Below, in pieces: positions 8,128 through 16,603 of a stretch of 64,000 nucleotides of DNA. This DNA is from an uncultured Clostridia bacterium (GTDB lineage Bacteria; Bacillota; Clostridia; Christensenellales; Borkfalkiaceae), in NCBI GenBank assembly GCA_947626105.1, contig CANQQY010000002.1, forward strand, positions 1 through 64,000, written 5' to 3'. The position numbers and the translations under genes are program-made. The notes under the pieces are model-generated. The model was not told where the DNA came from. It made no database searches and saw only the letters and a program-made list of their open reading frames with translations. Position 1 is the stretch's first letter; the number at the start of each line of letters is the position of its first letter.

Positions 8128-8775
8128 TTAAAACTCAACAAGTTTCCCGTCCTCGATCTTGACCTCGCGTTTGACAAAATAATCTTCCCATTTCTCCTTA
8201 TCGAGCAAATGGGCATCACGCATGGGGGCTTTCCCGACCACGGTCGTCACATATTTCCCTGTCGTCTCTTCATAGGTATAGTCCTCGAATGCACCGAGTT
8301 CAAAAGGGATCACCGAATAGAGACTGTAATAGTATTCTGCATCTTCTTTGCCCGTTTCTTTGCTCCAAGGAGCGCCTTCACTGCCACGGCTGAATATATA
8401 GGGGATGCCGTCCACTTCCTCGTATACTTCATAGGATGAACCGTCGCGATCGCGAAAGATCCGCCGATTCGCCGCGTCGATCTTGCAGATCTCGTGATAT
8501 TCCACGGTTTCCTTTTCCATTTCGCCGTTTCCATTGTCGTGGATCATGAATCCCATGGTCGTACTCGTGATCGTGACGTTTGTGAATTCCAACTTTGCGG
8601 CCTCTTCCCAAACAATCTCTTGGGGCGTCTTTTGGACGACGGGATCGCCGCCCGCGGGCTCTTTATTTTCGGTTCCTCCGTTTTCCGTAGGCGTGTTCTG
8701 TGTACCGCACGCCGCCGCCATTCCGCAGACGAATACGCTCGCAAGCGCTATCGTCAACAATCTTGTCCTTTTCAT
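8128..8775 (-). CDS. Lipoprotein of unknown function, first of two tandem domains
   Basis: A 215-residue exported lipoprotein. The N-terminus is MKRTRLLTIALASVF followed by lipobox AAAC, with the lipidated cysteine near residue 23. A Gly/Glu/Asn-rich linker and one beta-rich domain follow. The ATG at 8775 has an AGGAGG site; an in-frame extension upstream lacks a signal sequence and is not used. The protein stops at a TAA that lies in the middle of what used to be a larger two-domain protein. No enzyme motif is visible. Confidence 0.75.
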   Translation of the reverse strand: MKRTRLLTIALASVFVCGMAAACGTQNTPTENGGTENKEPAGGDPVVQKTPQEIVWEEAAKLEFTNVTITSTTMGFMIHDNGNGEMEKETVEYHEICKIDAANRRIFRDRDGSSYEVYEEVDGIPYIFSRGSEGAPWSKETGKEDAEYYYSLYSVIPFELGAFEDYTYEETTGKYVTTVVGKAPMRDAHLLDKEKWEDYFVKREVKIEDGKLVEF

Positions 8776-8867
8776 ATATCCTCCTGTAAAAATAGAATTT
8801 GCACGATCAACAGTCCGCATTTTCCACACGAAAATGACGAAACTATTAAAATATATGTGCACCCTCT

Positions 8868-8894
8868 ATTTTACCCCCCCCGAATTTTTGTCAA
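8868..8894 (-). promoter_or_regulatory. Possible promoter of the lipoprotein gene
   Basis: Minus strand TTGACA (8889-8894) and TAAAAT (8868-8873), but the spacer is only 15 bp and contains a run of eight G. It would give a leader of about 85 nt. Confidence 0.4.
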
Positions 8895-8939
8895 GTGATT
8901 TTAGGTGTCAGAATGGATTATATGAAAAATCTTTTTCGG

Positions 8940-9402
8940 AAATCGTAAGAAAAGTTGTCAACGGGGGGTGGACGATTTTAGGGGGATTGCCCCCACCTGA
9001 CGCGCCAAGGGCGGCGCACCACCCGCCCCCAACAGGGGTAGGCCTTGGGACTACCTTCTTGTCGCCCCTCTTAGGGGAGATGTCGCCCCGCCCGTACTTC
9101 TTTTTGTACACTAAGGGCGGCACGAGCCCGTAAGGGCAAAGTAGCGTTAGCGAGACAGAGGGGGTTCAAAACCCCTTTCCCCCTGTGGGGGACTTCCCCT
9201 ATAAGGGGCAGCAAGAGGGGCTACGCGGGTACTTCCCCTAAAAGGGAAGCAAGGAAGGGCTGCCCCCTTTGAAGGGGGCGGCTCTGCCGCTTGCGGCAGT
9301 GGTGGGGGTTGACTTCAAAATACGTCATTCCCCCCGCGCGCTTCTTTTTATGCGCCAAGGGCGGCACAAGTGCCGCCCTTGGTTCGTCGAAGCAGTTGAA
9401 TT
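8940..9402. repeat. Mosaic of intergenic palindromic repeats
   Basis: No gene seen. It contains CACCTGACGCGCCAAGGGCGG, CCCCTCTTAGGGGAGATGTC, GGGGGACTTCCCCTATAAGG, GCCCCCTTTGAAGGGGGCGG and CGCCGCTTGCGGC-like units. Nearest metK, 9355-9382 is a 13-bp perfect inverted repeat (CCAAGGGCGGCAC and complement) that could end the metK transcript, though it has no T run. Confidence 0.7.
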
Positions 9403-10560
9403 TTACAGATACTTTTTAAGATCGGAGCGGTCGGTCTGCTCCCACGGGTAGCTGTCTCTGCCGAAATGCCCGTAGGACGCCGTTTCGGAATAGATGGGAC
9501 GGCGCAGCCCGAGTTTTGCGATGATCGCGGCGGGACGGAGATCGAATTCCTTTTTCACGATCTCGGCGATCTCGTCGTCGGGGAGTTTTCCCGTGCCGAA
9601 GGTATCAACAAATACCGAGACGGGACGGGCGACCCCGATCGCATAGGCGACTTGCAGCTCCATCTCGTCCGCAAGCCCCGCCGCCACGACGTTTTTGCAG
9701 ATGTACCGCGCCATATAGGTCGCGCTCCTGTCCACCTTGGTGGGATCTTTTCCCGAGAACGACCCGCCCCCGTGCGGCGCTCTGCCGCCGTATGTATCGA
9801 CAACGATCTTCCTTCCCGTGAGTCCCGAATCTCCCTCGGGACCGCCGATCTCGAAGCGGCCCGTCGGATTGATGAAGTACTTGGTGTTCTCATCGAGAAG
9901 ATCTGCGGGAATGACGGCCTCCACGACCAGCTTTTTCATATCCGCATAGATCCTCTCCTGCGAAACTTTGGTGTTATGCTGTGCGGAGATGACCACCGTG
10001 TCCACGCGGACGGGGGTCTTGCCGTCGTACTCCACGGTGACCTGCGTCTTGCCGTCGGGACGGAGATAGTCGACGATCTTTTCTTTCCGCACCTGCGCAA
10101 GGCGGAAGGCGAGCTTATGGGCGAGCACGATGGGAAGAGGCATGAGCTCCTCCGTCTCGCGGCAGGCATAGCCGAACATCATGCCCTGATCGCCCGCGCC
10201 GAGGCTATCCTCTTCCTCCCCGCCCGCTTTTTTCTCGCGGGAAGCGTCCACGCCGAGCGCAATATCGGGCGACTGCCCGTGAATGAGCGTGAGGATCTTG
10301 CACTTGTCGTAAGCGAAATCCCCCGCATAGTAACCGATGCGCTGAATGACGGAGCGGGCGACTTTTTCGTAATCCACGCTCGCCCGCGTCGTGACCTCGC
10401 CCGTGATCATCAGGGTGTTGTAAGCGGCGCAACACTCCACCGCCGCACGGGTATCCGGATCCTGCTTCAAGAGTTCGTCCAAAATGGCGTCGGAGATGTT
10501 GTCGCACACCTTGTCGGGATGCCCTTCCGTGACGCTCTCGCTCGTAAAAAATCTCTTCAT
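9403..10560 (-). CDS. metK: S-adenosylmethionine synthetase
   Basis: A 385-residue enzyme making S-adenosylmethionine from methionine and ATP in the cytosol. Diagnostic motifs are [21 protein letters not shown] at the N-terminus, [12 protein letters not shown] in the middle and [17 protein letters not shown] with [19 protein letters not shown]. The ATG at 10560 is preceded by GAGAGGAAACGC and gives the normal family start; the longer frame runs into repeats. The promoter leaves a leader of only about 20 nt, so there is no SAM riboswitch here. Confidence 0.97.
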   Translation of the reverse strand: MKRFFTSESVTEGHPDKVCDNISDAILDELLKQDPDTRAAVECCAAYNTLMITGEVTTRASVDYEKVARSVIQRIGYYAGDFAYDKCKILTLIHGQSPDIALGVDASREKKAGGEEEDSLGAGDQGMMFGYACRETEELMPLPIVLAHKLAFRLAQVRKEKIVDYLRPDGKTQVTVEYDGKTPVRVDTVVISAQHNTKVSQERIYADMKKLVVEAVIPADLLDENTKYFINPTGRFEIGGPEGDSGLTGRKIVVDTYGGRAPHGGGSFSGKDPTKVDRSATYMARYICKNVVAAGLADEMELQVAYAIGVARPVSVFVDTFGTGKLPDDEIAEIVKKEFDLRPAAIIAKLGLRRPIYSETASYGHFGRDSYPWEQTDRSDLKKYL

Positions 10561-10588
10561 ATGCGTTTCCTCTCTGTTGTTCCCTATT

Positions 10589-10617
10589 ATTATAGAAACC
10601 CCGCCCGCAAAAGTCAA
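10589..10617 (-). promoter_or_regulatory. metK promoter
   Basis: Minus strand TTGACT (10612-10617), 17 bp, TATAAT (10589-10594). Confidence 0.8.
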
Positions 10618-10659
10618 CCGAAAATGACAGATCTTTCTTGACGAGTGCATGATCTCGGC

Positions 10660-11095
10660 TCCCAGCGCCCGCGTCATTCTGAGCGTAGCGAAGAATCCCG
10701 AAGTACGAAGTCCGACTCTTGGCTCCCCTCTTAGGGGAGCTGTCGCCACAGGCGACTGAGGGGTTTTCAAGCCTTCCCCCTTCGGGGGGGAGGTGGCACG
10801 GCTGCCCTTGCCGTGACGAATGGGGGGGAATGCGGTCAACACCCCACCACCGCCTGCGGCAGTGGTGGGATCTTGTCGCCCCTCTTAGGGGAGATGTCAC
10901 GAGCTTGCGAGTGACAGAAGGGTTTCCAAAACCCTATCCCCCGCTGCGCGGGTACTTCCCCTAAAAGGGGCAGCAAGGAAGGCCTCCTCCTTGGGGGGTA
11001 GGCCTTATGGGAGCACCCGCGTCATCCTGCCCCCGCCCCATGCAAAGGGCGCCCGCCGACTCTCGTCGACGGGCGCCCTTTGCTCGGTAGTATCC
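10660..11095. repeat. Mosaic of intergenic palindromic repeats
   Basis: No gene seen. It includes the unit GTCATTCTGAGCGTAGCGAA at the metK side, two CCCCTCTTAGGGGAGCTGTC units, a GGCACGGCTGCCCTTGCCGTG unit and a CACCACCGCCTGCGGCAGTGG unit. A strong hairpin at 11042-11083 (GCAAAGGGCGCCCG and complement), next to the stop of the leucine-rich-repeat gene, may be its terminator but lacks a T run. Confidence 0.7.
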
Positions 11096-11097
11096 GT

Positions 11098-12678
11098 TTA
11101 ATTTCTCGTCACATTCCCCTCTTTGTCGATCGTCCCGTCCGTGCATGTGATCATATAATCACCTGTTCCTATATCCCAACCCGAACCTTTTGCAATCAAA
11201 TTCCATTGATCCACATTCCCCTGAAAGTGAATGCTTCTAAGCGAATCGCAATTCCGGAATGCACTGACACCAATTTCGGTCACGCTGTCGGGGATCTCAA
11301 TGCTTGTAAGCAACTCGAATTCCTCGAATGCGCAACTCCCGATCGAGGTCACGCCTTCGGGAATCTTGCTTTTACTACACCCCGCAATCAAGGTTTTGCT
11401 TTCCGTCCTGATCACACAGTTCCCTTCACTATGATAAACAGGATTCCCTTGCGCCACCTCAATGCTTGCAAGCGCACGGCAACCCGTGAACACCGCTCCC
11501 CCGATCGAAGTCACGCCGTCGGGGATCTCAATACTTGTAAGTGACCTACAATAAGAGAACGCAGCTTCTCCGATCGAGGTCAATTTGCTGTTCGTACCAA
11601 ATGTCACGCTTTCAAGCGAACCGCTATTACAGAACGCATACGCCCCGATCGAAGTCACGCTGTCGGGAATTTCAATGCTTTGAAGCGAATTGCGCTCCTC
11701 AAACGCACCGTCTGCAATTGTCTTTGTGTTGGCGCGAATGCTATAATCACTTGTTATCGTGTCTTCCGCTTTGATCAAATGATTGTCGATGTAGAGCACG
11801 CCGCTTGAATCCCAATGACTTGGATCGTTATAATACGCCGTACGATCGAATGCCCTTGCTCCGATCGAAGTCACGCTGTCAGGGATTGTCAAATTTTCAA
11901 GGGAATAGCAAACCTCGAACGCGCCTTCTCCGATCGAAGTTAATTTGCTGTTTGTCCCGAATGTCAGGCTTTCAAGCGCATTGCAATAGTAGAACGCACA
12001 CGTCCCAATCGAGGTCACGCCGTCGGGAATTTCAATGCTTTGAAGCGAAATGCAATAGTAGAACGCATTGTCTCCGATCGAGGTCACGCTGTCGGGAATC
12101 TCAATACTTGTAAGCGAACTGCATTGCTCGAACGCTCTGTCTCCGATCGAGGTCACGCCGTCGGGAATCTCAACGCTTGTAAGAGAACTGCAATTCCAAA
12201 ATGCGCTCTCTCCGATCGAGATCACGCCGTCGGGAATCTTTATGTTTTTCAGCGAAAGGCAATCAGAGAACGCACTGTCTCCGATCGAAGTCACGCTGTC
12301 GGGAATCGTGACGCTTGTCAGAGAACAATTCTCGAACGCACTATCTCCGATCGAAGTCACAGATCTGCCTTCATAGCCATAGGGAATCACAACATTTTTC
12401 AAAGCCGTTCTGTTATCCCAAGATACTGAACATGTTTCTTGGTCGTCGTTTAAGGTATAGACAAGTCCTGTTTTTGTGTATTCCAATTCATTTCCGCATT
12501 CCGTACAACGGTTATCCACATCGTAGGTATGCGTATGATCCGGCGGGGTCGTGCCGCTGTCGCCTGACGAACTGCCACTGCCTGACGAACTGCCGCCGAG
12601 CTTGCAGCCCGCGAGGCCGAGCCCGAGGCAGAGCGCCGCTGCCACAGACAGGGCAGACGTCAAAATTTTGTGCTTCAT
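11098..12678 (-). CDS. BspA-family leucine-rich-repeat lipoprotein
   Basis: A 526-residue surface lipoprotein. The signal peptide ends in lipobox GLAGC (cysteine near 25), followed by a Ser/Gly linker. A small zinc-ribbon-like segment DNRCTECGNEL precedes at least ten LRR_5 units with the pattern IPDSVTSIGDSAFxxCxSL. One irregular insert (about 270-310) carries a TIADGAFEERN restart. BspA-type proteins bind host or matrix proteins and other bacteria; the ligand here is unknown. The start at 12678 has AAGGAG upstream. The mRNA probably carries a long structured leader. Confidence 0.9.
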   Translation of the reverse strand: MKHKILTSALSVAAALCLGLGLAGCKLGGSSSGSGSSSGDSGTTPPDHTHTYDVDNRCTECGNELEYTKTGLVYTLNDDQETCSVSWDNRTALKNVVIPYGYEGRSVTSIGDSAFENCSLTSVTIPDSVTSIGDSAFSDCLSLKNIKIPDGVISIGESAFWNCSSLTSVEIPDGVTSIGDRAFEQCSSLTSIEIPDSVTSIGDNAFYYCISLQSIEIPDGVTSIGTCAFYYCNALESLTFGTNSKLTSIGEGAFEVCYSLENLTIPDSVTSIGARAFDRTAYYNDPSHWDSSGVLYIDNHLIKAEDTITSDYSIRANTKTIADGAFEERNSLQSIEIPDSVTSIGAYAFCNSGSLESVTFGTNSKLTSIGEAAFSYCRSLTSIEIPDGVTSIGGAVFTGCRALASIEVAQGNPVYHSEGNCVIRTESKTLIAGCSKSKIPEGVTSIGSCAFEEFELLTSIEIPDSVTEIGVSAFRNCDSLRSIHFQGNVDQWNLIAKGSGWDIGTGDYMITCTDGTIDKEGNVTRN

Positions 12679-12763
12679 TGTTCCATTCTCCTTTTGTCTT
12701 TTATTTGCGGGCGTTTGTATGTCCCCACCCCCCTACCCCCCTCCCAAGGAGGGGGCATAAAGA

Positions 12764-12909
12764 GTAAAAAATAAGGGCATCCCAATGATGGAACGCCCGC
12801 ATTGAGTATCCCGTCATTGTTGCCACACAATTTCCCTCATACACGGAAAAAGGGATACACTAAATGCCAGTGTAGCCGTGCATGAGAAAAATATGAAATT
12901 GTGTGGCAA
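12764..12909 (-). ncRNA. Structured leader or small RNA: long hairpin plus terminator
   Basis: Transcription from the promoter at 12914-12942 should begin near 12907, at the edge of a 90-nt element (12820-12909). This element has perfect 15-bp inverted ends (TTGCCACACAATTTC and complement) and nested inner pairs CATACACGG/CCGTGCATG and ACACT/AGTGT. About 20 nt later comes a 9-bp hairpin (12775-12798) followed by TTATTTTTT, a good intrinsic terminator. The whole is either a stand-alone RNA of about 140 nt or an attenuator in front of the leucine-rich-repeat gene. CAATGA before the terminator can pair with TCATTG in its loop region, a possible antiterminator. Confidence 0.55.
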
Positions 12910-12913
12910 AATC

Positions 12914-12942
12914 AGTATACCACAGTGACGTAAAATTTGCAA
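12914..12942 (-). promoter_or_regulatory. Promoter of the structured leader/sRNA
   Basis: Minus strand TTGCAA (12937-12942), 17 bp, TATACT (12914-12919). Confidence 0.6.
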
Positions 12943-12990
12943 GATTTTTTGCCAAAAAGCATGAAAAAAGCCCCGCGGCGCGGCTTCTCA

Positions 12991-13019
12991 TTGACTTTTT
13001 CAAAAAACCTTGCTATAAT
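12991..13019 (+). promoter_or_regulatory. Promoter of the radical SAM gene, leaderless type
   Basis: TTGACT (12991-12996), 17 bp, TATAAT (13014-13019). Only 6 nt lie between the -10 and the ATG. Confidence 0.8.
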
Positions 13020-13025
13020 CCCCCT

Positions 13026-13877
13026 ATGCAATGCGATCTTTGCCCCGTGCGGTGCGGGGCGGACAGAGAGATACGGGCGGGCGCGTGCGGCACGATGGGG
13101 ATCTCCGTCGCGAAGGCATACCTTCACCCGTTTGAAGAGCCCTTCCTCTCCCCCCGTCAGAAGAGCGGGACGGTCTTTTTTGCGGGCTGTTCCCTCCGAT
13201 GCGTTTTCTGCCAGAATTTCGAAGTCTCCCGCGCCGAAAAGGGCAAACCAATGACCCCCGCGGAGCTTAGCGCACTCTTTTGCTCCCTCGAAGAGGCGGG
13301 TGCGGAGAACATCGACCTTGTGACGGCCGACCATGTCATTCCCTACGTCGCCGCCGCCCTCGAACTCTACCGTCCAAAGGTGCCCGTCGTGTTCAATTCG
13401 GGCGGGTATGTCACGGAGGAAGCGCTCGGCGAGATCGACCCCTACATCGACGTCTATCTGCCCGATTTCAAGTTTGCAGATCCCCTTCTTGCGAAAAAAT
13501 ACACGGGACGGGAGGACTACCCCGCCGTCGCGCGGAAGGCGATCTCCTTCATGGCAAAAAAAACGCCCGTCTTTGCGGACGGGCAGCTCATTCGGGGCAT
13601 GGCGGTGCGGCATCTCGTGCTCCCCTCGCACACCGAGGACAGCAAACGGGTGCTTGACATGATCAAAGAACTCGCCGGGACGGACGTTCCCCTCTCGCTC
13701 ATGCGGCAATACACCCCCATGGGCGACATCGAGGGCTTCCCCGAACTCAACCGCCGCGTTACCGACCGCGAATACGAAAGAGTTCTGGATTACGCCCTCG
13801 CCCTCGGGTTCACAAATCTCTCCGCGCAGGACGCGGAGAGCGCCGATCCCGCCTATATTCCCGATTGGGAAGCATAG
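13026..13877 (+). CDS. Radical SAM protein of the PflX / PFL-activase-like family
   Basis: A 283-residue radical SAM enzyme. The cluster motif CSLRCVFC lies near residue 55, preceded by an N-terminal cysteine-rich stretch MQCDLCPVRCGADR typical of COG1313 (PflX) proteins. NSGGYV and a conserved C-terminal RQYTPMGD also fit this family. The substrate is unknown; homologues are often called putative pyruvate formate-lyase activating enzymes without proof. The ATG is 6 nt from the -10 and has no ribosome site, so initiation is probably leaderless. Confidence 0.88.
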   Translation: MQCDLCPVRCGADREIRAGACGTMGISVAKAYLHPFEEPFLSPRQKSGTVFFAGCSLRCVFCQNFEVSRAEKGKPMTPAELSALFCSLEEAGAENIDLVTADHVIPYVAAALELYRPKVPVVFNSGGYVTEEALGEIDPYIDVYLPDFKFADPLLAKKYTGREDYPAVARKAISFMAKKTPVFADGQLIRGMAVRHLVLPSHTEDSKRVLDMIKELAGTDVPLSLMRQYTPMGDIEGFPELNRRVTDREYERVLDYALALGFTNLSAQDAESADPAYIPDWEA

Positions 13878-13884
13878 CCTTCCC

Positions 13885-14007
13885 TCACTTTTCCATCATA
13901 TCCGCCTTCAAACGCACCAGCTTTTTTGTGAGCTTGGCGCAGTCGGAAGGGGTTGCGGCTTTGAGCTTCTCCTCGAGCCGCCTTACATCTGTCAGTTCTG
14001 TCTTCAT
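13885..14007 (-). CDS. Small charged helical protein, hypothetical
   Basis: A 40-codon frame opposite to both neighbours, filling the gap between the radical SAM gene and the ABC-F gene. The product is Lys/Glu/Leu-rich (start MKTELTDVRRLEEKLKAA) and would form one amphipathic helix or coiled coil. An AAAGAGA about 12 nt before the ATG is a weak ribosome site. No family recognised. It may be real or a fortuitous frame. Confidence 0.35.
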   Translation of the reverse strand: MKTELTDVRRLEEKLKAATPSDCAKLTKKLVRLKADMMEK

Positions 14008-14037
14008 ATTTACAGTATCTCTTTCGGAGAAAAAGCT

Positions 14038-15891
14038 ATGCTTGTCAGTTTCGATCACGTCACATTCGGATATACGGGCGACCCCGTCGTCGAGGACGTC
14101 TCCTTTGAGCTGGGTGAAGGGGAACGCGTCGGCTTTTTGGGCGGGAACGGCGAAGGAAAAACGACCGTTCTGCGCCTTCTCCTCGGGCTCTTGACCCCCG
14201 ACGCGGGCACAGTGACGAGAAAGGCAAGATGTACGGTGGGATACCTCGAACAGAGCGGTGGGTTTGAGGGCATGGGTACGGTATATTCCGCCATGGAAGA
14301 AGTTTTCGCCGAGGACATCCGCCTGCTCTCCCGCCTTGAAGAGACCCAAAGAGAAATGAGCTCGCCGAATGCAGATCTCCGCGTTCTCTCCGCACGGGCG
14401 GAGAGCCTTAATAAGCAAATCGCCGCGCGGGACAGCTACAACTTCCGCGTCAGAATCAATACCGTGCTCGGCGGCATGGGGTTCGGGGATTTTTACGACC
14501 GCCCCATCCAAACCATGAGCGGCGGCGAAAAGACGAAACTCAAACTCTGCCGTCTCCTCTTGGAGTCGCCCGAGCTTCTCGTCTTGGACGAGCCCACCAA
14601 CCATCTCGACGTCAAGACGCTCTTCTGGCTCGAAGACTACCTCTCATCCTTCCGCGGAGCCCTTCTCGTCGTCTCGCACGACAGATATTTTCTCGACCGC
14701 CTCACGTCGAGGACGCTGGAGCTGGAACACGGCAAGCTCGTCTCCTATAAGGGAGGCTACTCCCGCTATAAGATCTTGAAGGCGGAGCGCGTCAAGGAGC
14801 TCGAGCGGGAATACGAACGCCAGCAGGAGGAGATCGCAAAGCTCAAAGATTACGTCGACCGCAATCTCGTGCGTGCGACAACCGCAAAGTCCGCCCTTTC
14901 GAGAGTCAACCGCCTCGAACGCATGGAGCTCCTCGAAAAGCCCGTCCTTCCCCCTCCGCCGCCCCGTTTTGTGTTTTCCTACGACGAAAAGCCGTATGAA
15001 AAAGTCATCGAAACGGATGTATTCGACCTTTCCGCGGGCGGGAAGCTCCTTCTTAAAAATACAAAATTCACCCTGATGCGGGGCAGAAAATGCGCACTTG
15101 TGGGCGATAACGGCACGGGTAAGACGACCCTTCTGAAATTTTTGCTCTCCAAGGATCCCCGCGTGCATTACGGCAAATTCGCCCGCTTCGCCTATTACGA
15201 TCAGGAGAACGCCGACCTCGACCCCGAGGAGCGCGTGCTCGACGCCTTTTGGGGGAACTATGCTCTGCTCTCCCAGACGGACGCGCGGAAACTCCTCGCG
15301 CAGGCGGGGCTGAGCGCCGACGACGTACAGAAAAAGGTAAAAGAGCTTTCCGGGGGACTTAGGGCGAAGCTGGAACTTTCCCTCCTCGAAGCAAGGCGGG
15401 GAAACGTGCTCGTGTTGGACGAGCCGACGAACCATCTCGACCTTCCCGCGCGCGAATCGCTCGAAGAAGCGCTCTCCGCCTTCGACGGGACTGTCCTCTT
15501 CGTCTCGCACGACAGGCGGTTCATCGAGTCCGTCGCGGACTGCGTTCTGCTCCTCGAGGACGGCGGGCTCACTTTCTTCGACGGCGGCTATGCCGACTTT
15601 TTACAGACCCGTAAGACGGTTTCTCCCCCGCCCATGCCCGAGAACCCTGCCCCGCATAAGGGCGATGGCTTCCGCAGCAGGGAGGAGCGCGCAAGGGAAG
15701 CGCAGCGGCGGGTGCGCACCAAGGAGATCGAGGCGCGGCTCGAATCCCTCGAGCGGGAAGAAGCGGAGCTGAACGAAAAACTGATCTCATGCGCCGCAGA
15801 TTATAAAAAAGTCATGGAAATCACCGCGCGCCTGAACGCGCTCCATGACGAATCCGACGCTCTCTATGCGGAGTATGAGACTTTGATTTGA
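14038..15891 (+). CDS. ABC-F family ATPase
   Basis: A 617-residue cytosolic protein with two ATP-binding domains and no membrane segment. Domain 1 has Walker A GGNGEGKTT, signature MSGGEKTKL and LLVLDEPTNHLD. Domain 2 has GDNGTGKTT, LSGGLRAKL and VLVLDEPTNHLD. A charged linker of about 80 residues (ERVKELEREYERQQEEIA) joins them and a C-terminal coiled coil follows. ABC-F proteins act on the ribosome E site, as translation factors or antibiotic protection. Domain layout is most like YdiF/Uup; resistance function cannot be judged. Ribosome site CGGAGAAAAAGCT. Confidence 0.9.
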   Translation: MLVSFDHVTFGYTGDPVVEDVSFELGEGERVGFLGGNGEGKTTVLRLLLGLLTPDAGTVTRKARCTVGYLEQSGGFEGMGTVYSAMEEVFAEDIRLLSRLEETQREMSSPNADLRVLSARAESLNKQIAARDSYNFRVRINTVLGGMGFGDFYDRPIQTMSGGEKTKLKLCRLLLESPELLVLDEPTNHLDVKTLFWLEDYLSSFRGALLVVSHDRYFLDRLTSRTLELEHGKLVSYKGGYSRYKILKAERVKELEREYERQQEEIAKLKDYVDRNLVRATTAKSALSRVNRLERMELLEKPVLPPPPPRFVFSYDEKPYEKVIETDVFDLSAGGKLLLKNTKFTLMRGRKCALVGDNGTGKTTLLKFLLSKDPRVHYGKFARFAYYDQENADLDPEERVLDAFWGNYALLSQTDARKLLAQAGLSADDVQKKVKELSGGLRAKLELSLLEARRGNVLVLDEPTNHLDLPARESLEEALSAFDGTVLFVSHDRRFIESVADCVLLLEDGGLTFFDGGYADFLQTRKTVSPPPMPENPAPHKGDGFRSREERAREAQRRVRTKEIEARLESLEREEAELNEKLISCAADYKKVMEITARLNALHDESDALYAEYETLI

Positions 15892-15894
15892 GAG

Positions 15895-16122
15895 AGAGGA
15901 CGAACGCAGTGAGCCGAGTTCTCGCTGGCCCTCTTAGGGGAAGTTTCGCGCAACCCTCCCACTTGCTTCCCCTCTTAGGGGAAGTACCCGCGTAGCGGGG
16001 GATAGGGTTTCGAAACCCCTCAGTCACGCAAGGGCGCGTGACAGCTCCCCTAAAAGGGGCGCCAAGAGAACCCCTCCGTCACCTGCGGTGACAGCTCCCC
16101 TGAAAGGGGAGCCGAGAGGACG
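15895..16122. repeat. Mosaic of intergenic palindromic repeats
   Basis: No gene seen. Several CCCCTCTTAGGGGAAGT, CCCCTCAGTCACGCAAGG and GTCACCTGCGGTGACAGC units in tandem between two convergent genes. Confidence 0.75.
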
Positions 16123-16125
16123 GCC

Positions 16126-16602
16126 TTAAAATAACGCGCTCTCCCCCTTTTTTGCTTTTTCGCGTTGGCGCATTTCCGTAAAAAAGGACGTCAGGAGCGC
16201 GGAGCACTCCGCTTCCATGATCCCTCCCGTTACCTCGGCGGTGTGGTTGAGGAGATTCGCCGCCGCAAGCTCCGCGGTGAGGCTCATGCCCTTTTGCTCA
16301 TATGCGCCGAAATATACCCGCGCGATACGGCTGTTCAAAATCGCCCCCATGCACATGGGGCAGGGTTCAAGAGTCACATAGATCTCGGCATCTTCAAGCC
16401 GCCACGATTTCAGTTTCTTGCAAGCCCTGTCGATCGCCCGCATCTCGGCATGCGCCGTCGCCATCTGCAATTTCGTGCGCAGATTGTACCCCCGCCCGAC
16501 GATCTTCCCTTCCGACACGACCACCGCGCCGATGGGCACTTCGCCGAGCTCCTTCGCCTTTTTCGCAAGGCGCAGCGCTTCCCGCATGAATTTTTCTTCC
16601 AT
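16126..16602 (-). CDS. tadA: tRNA-specific adenosine deaminase TadA
   Basis: A 158-residue zinc deaminase that converts A34 to inosine in the tRNA-Arg anticodon. Active-site residues are visible: His51 and Glu53 in HAE, and Cys81/Cys84 in PCPMC. N-terminal MREALRLAKKAKELGEVPIGAV and NSRIARVYFGA are typical. The ATG lies 1 nt after the stop of the upstream peptidase gene, so it is the last gene of the CPBP-rlmH-M14-tadA operon. Confidence 0.95.
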   Translation of the reverse strand: MEEKFMREALRLAKKAKELGEVPIGAVVVSEGKIVGRGYNLRTKLQMATAHAEMRAIDRACKKLKSWRLEDAEIYVTLEPCPMCMGAILNSRIARVYFGAYEQKGMSLTAELAAANLLNHTAEVTGGIMEAECSALLTSFFTEMRQREKAKKGESALF

Positions 16603-16603
16603 T

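Noticed and set aside
9120..10560. SAM riboswitch before metK
   Set aside because: The promoter at 10589-10617 leaves a leader of only about 20 nt, too short for any SAM aptamer.
12900..13025. Longer start for the radical SAM protein
   Set aside because: The extension would lie upstream of a perfect promoter, and COG1313 proteins begin at the Cys-rich MQCDLC.
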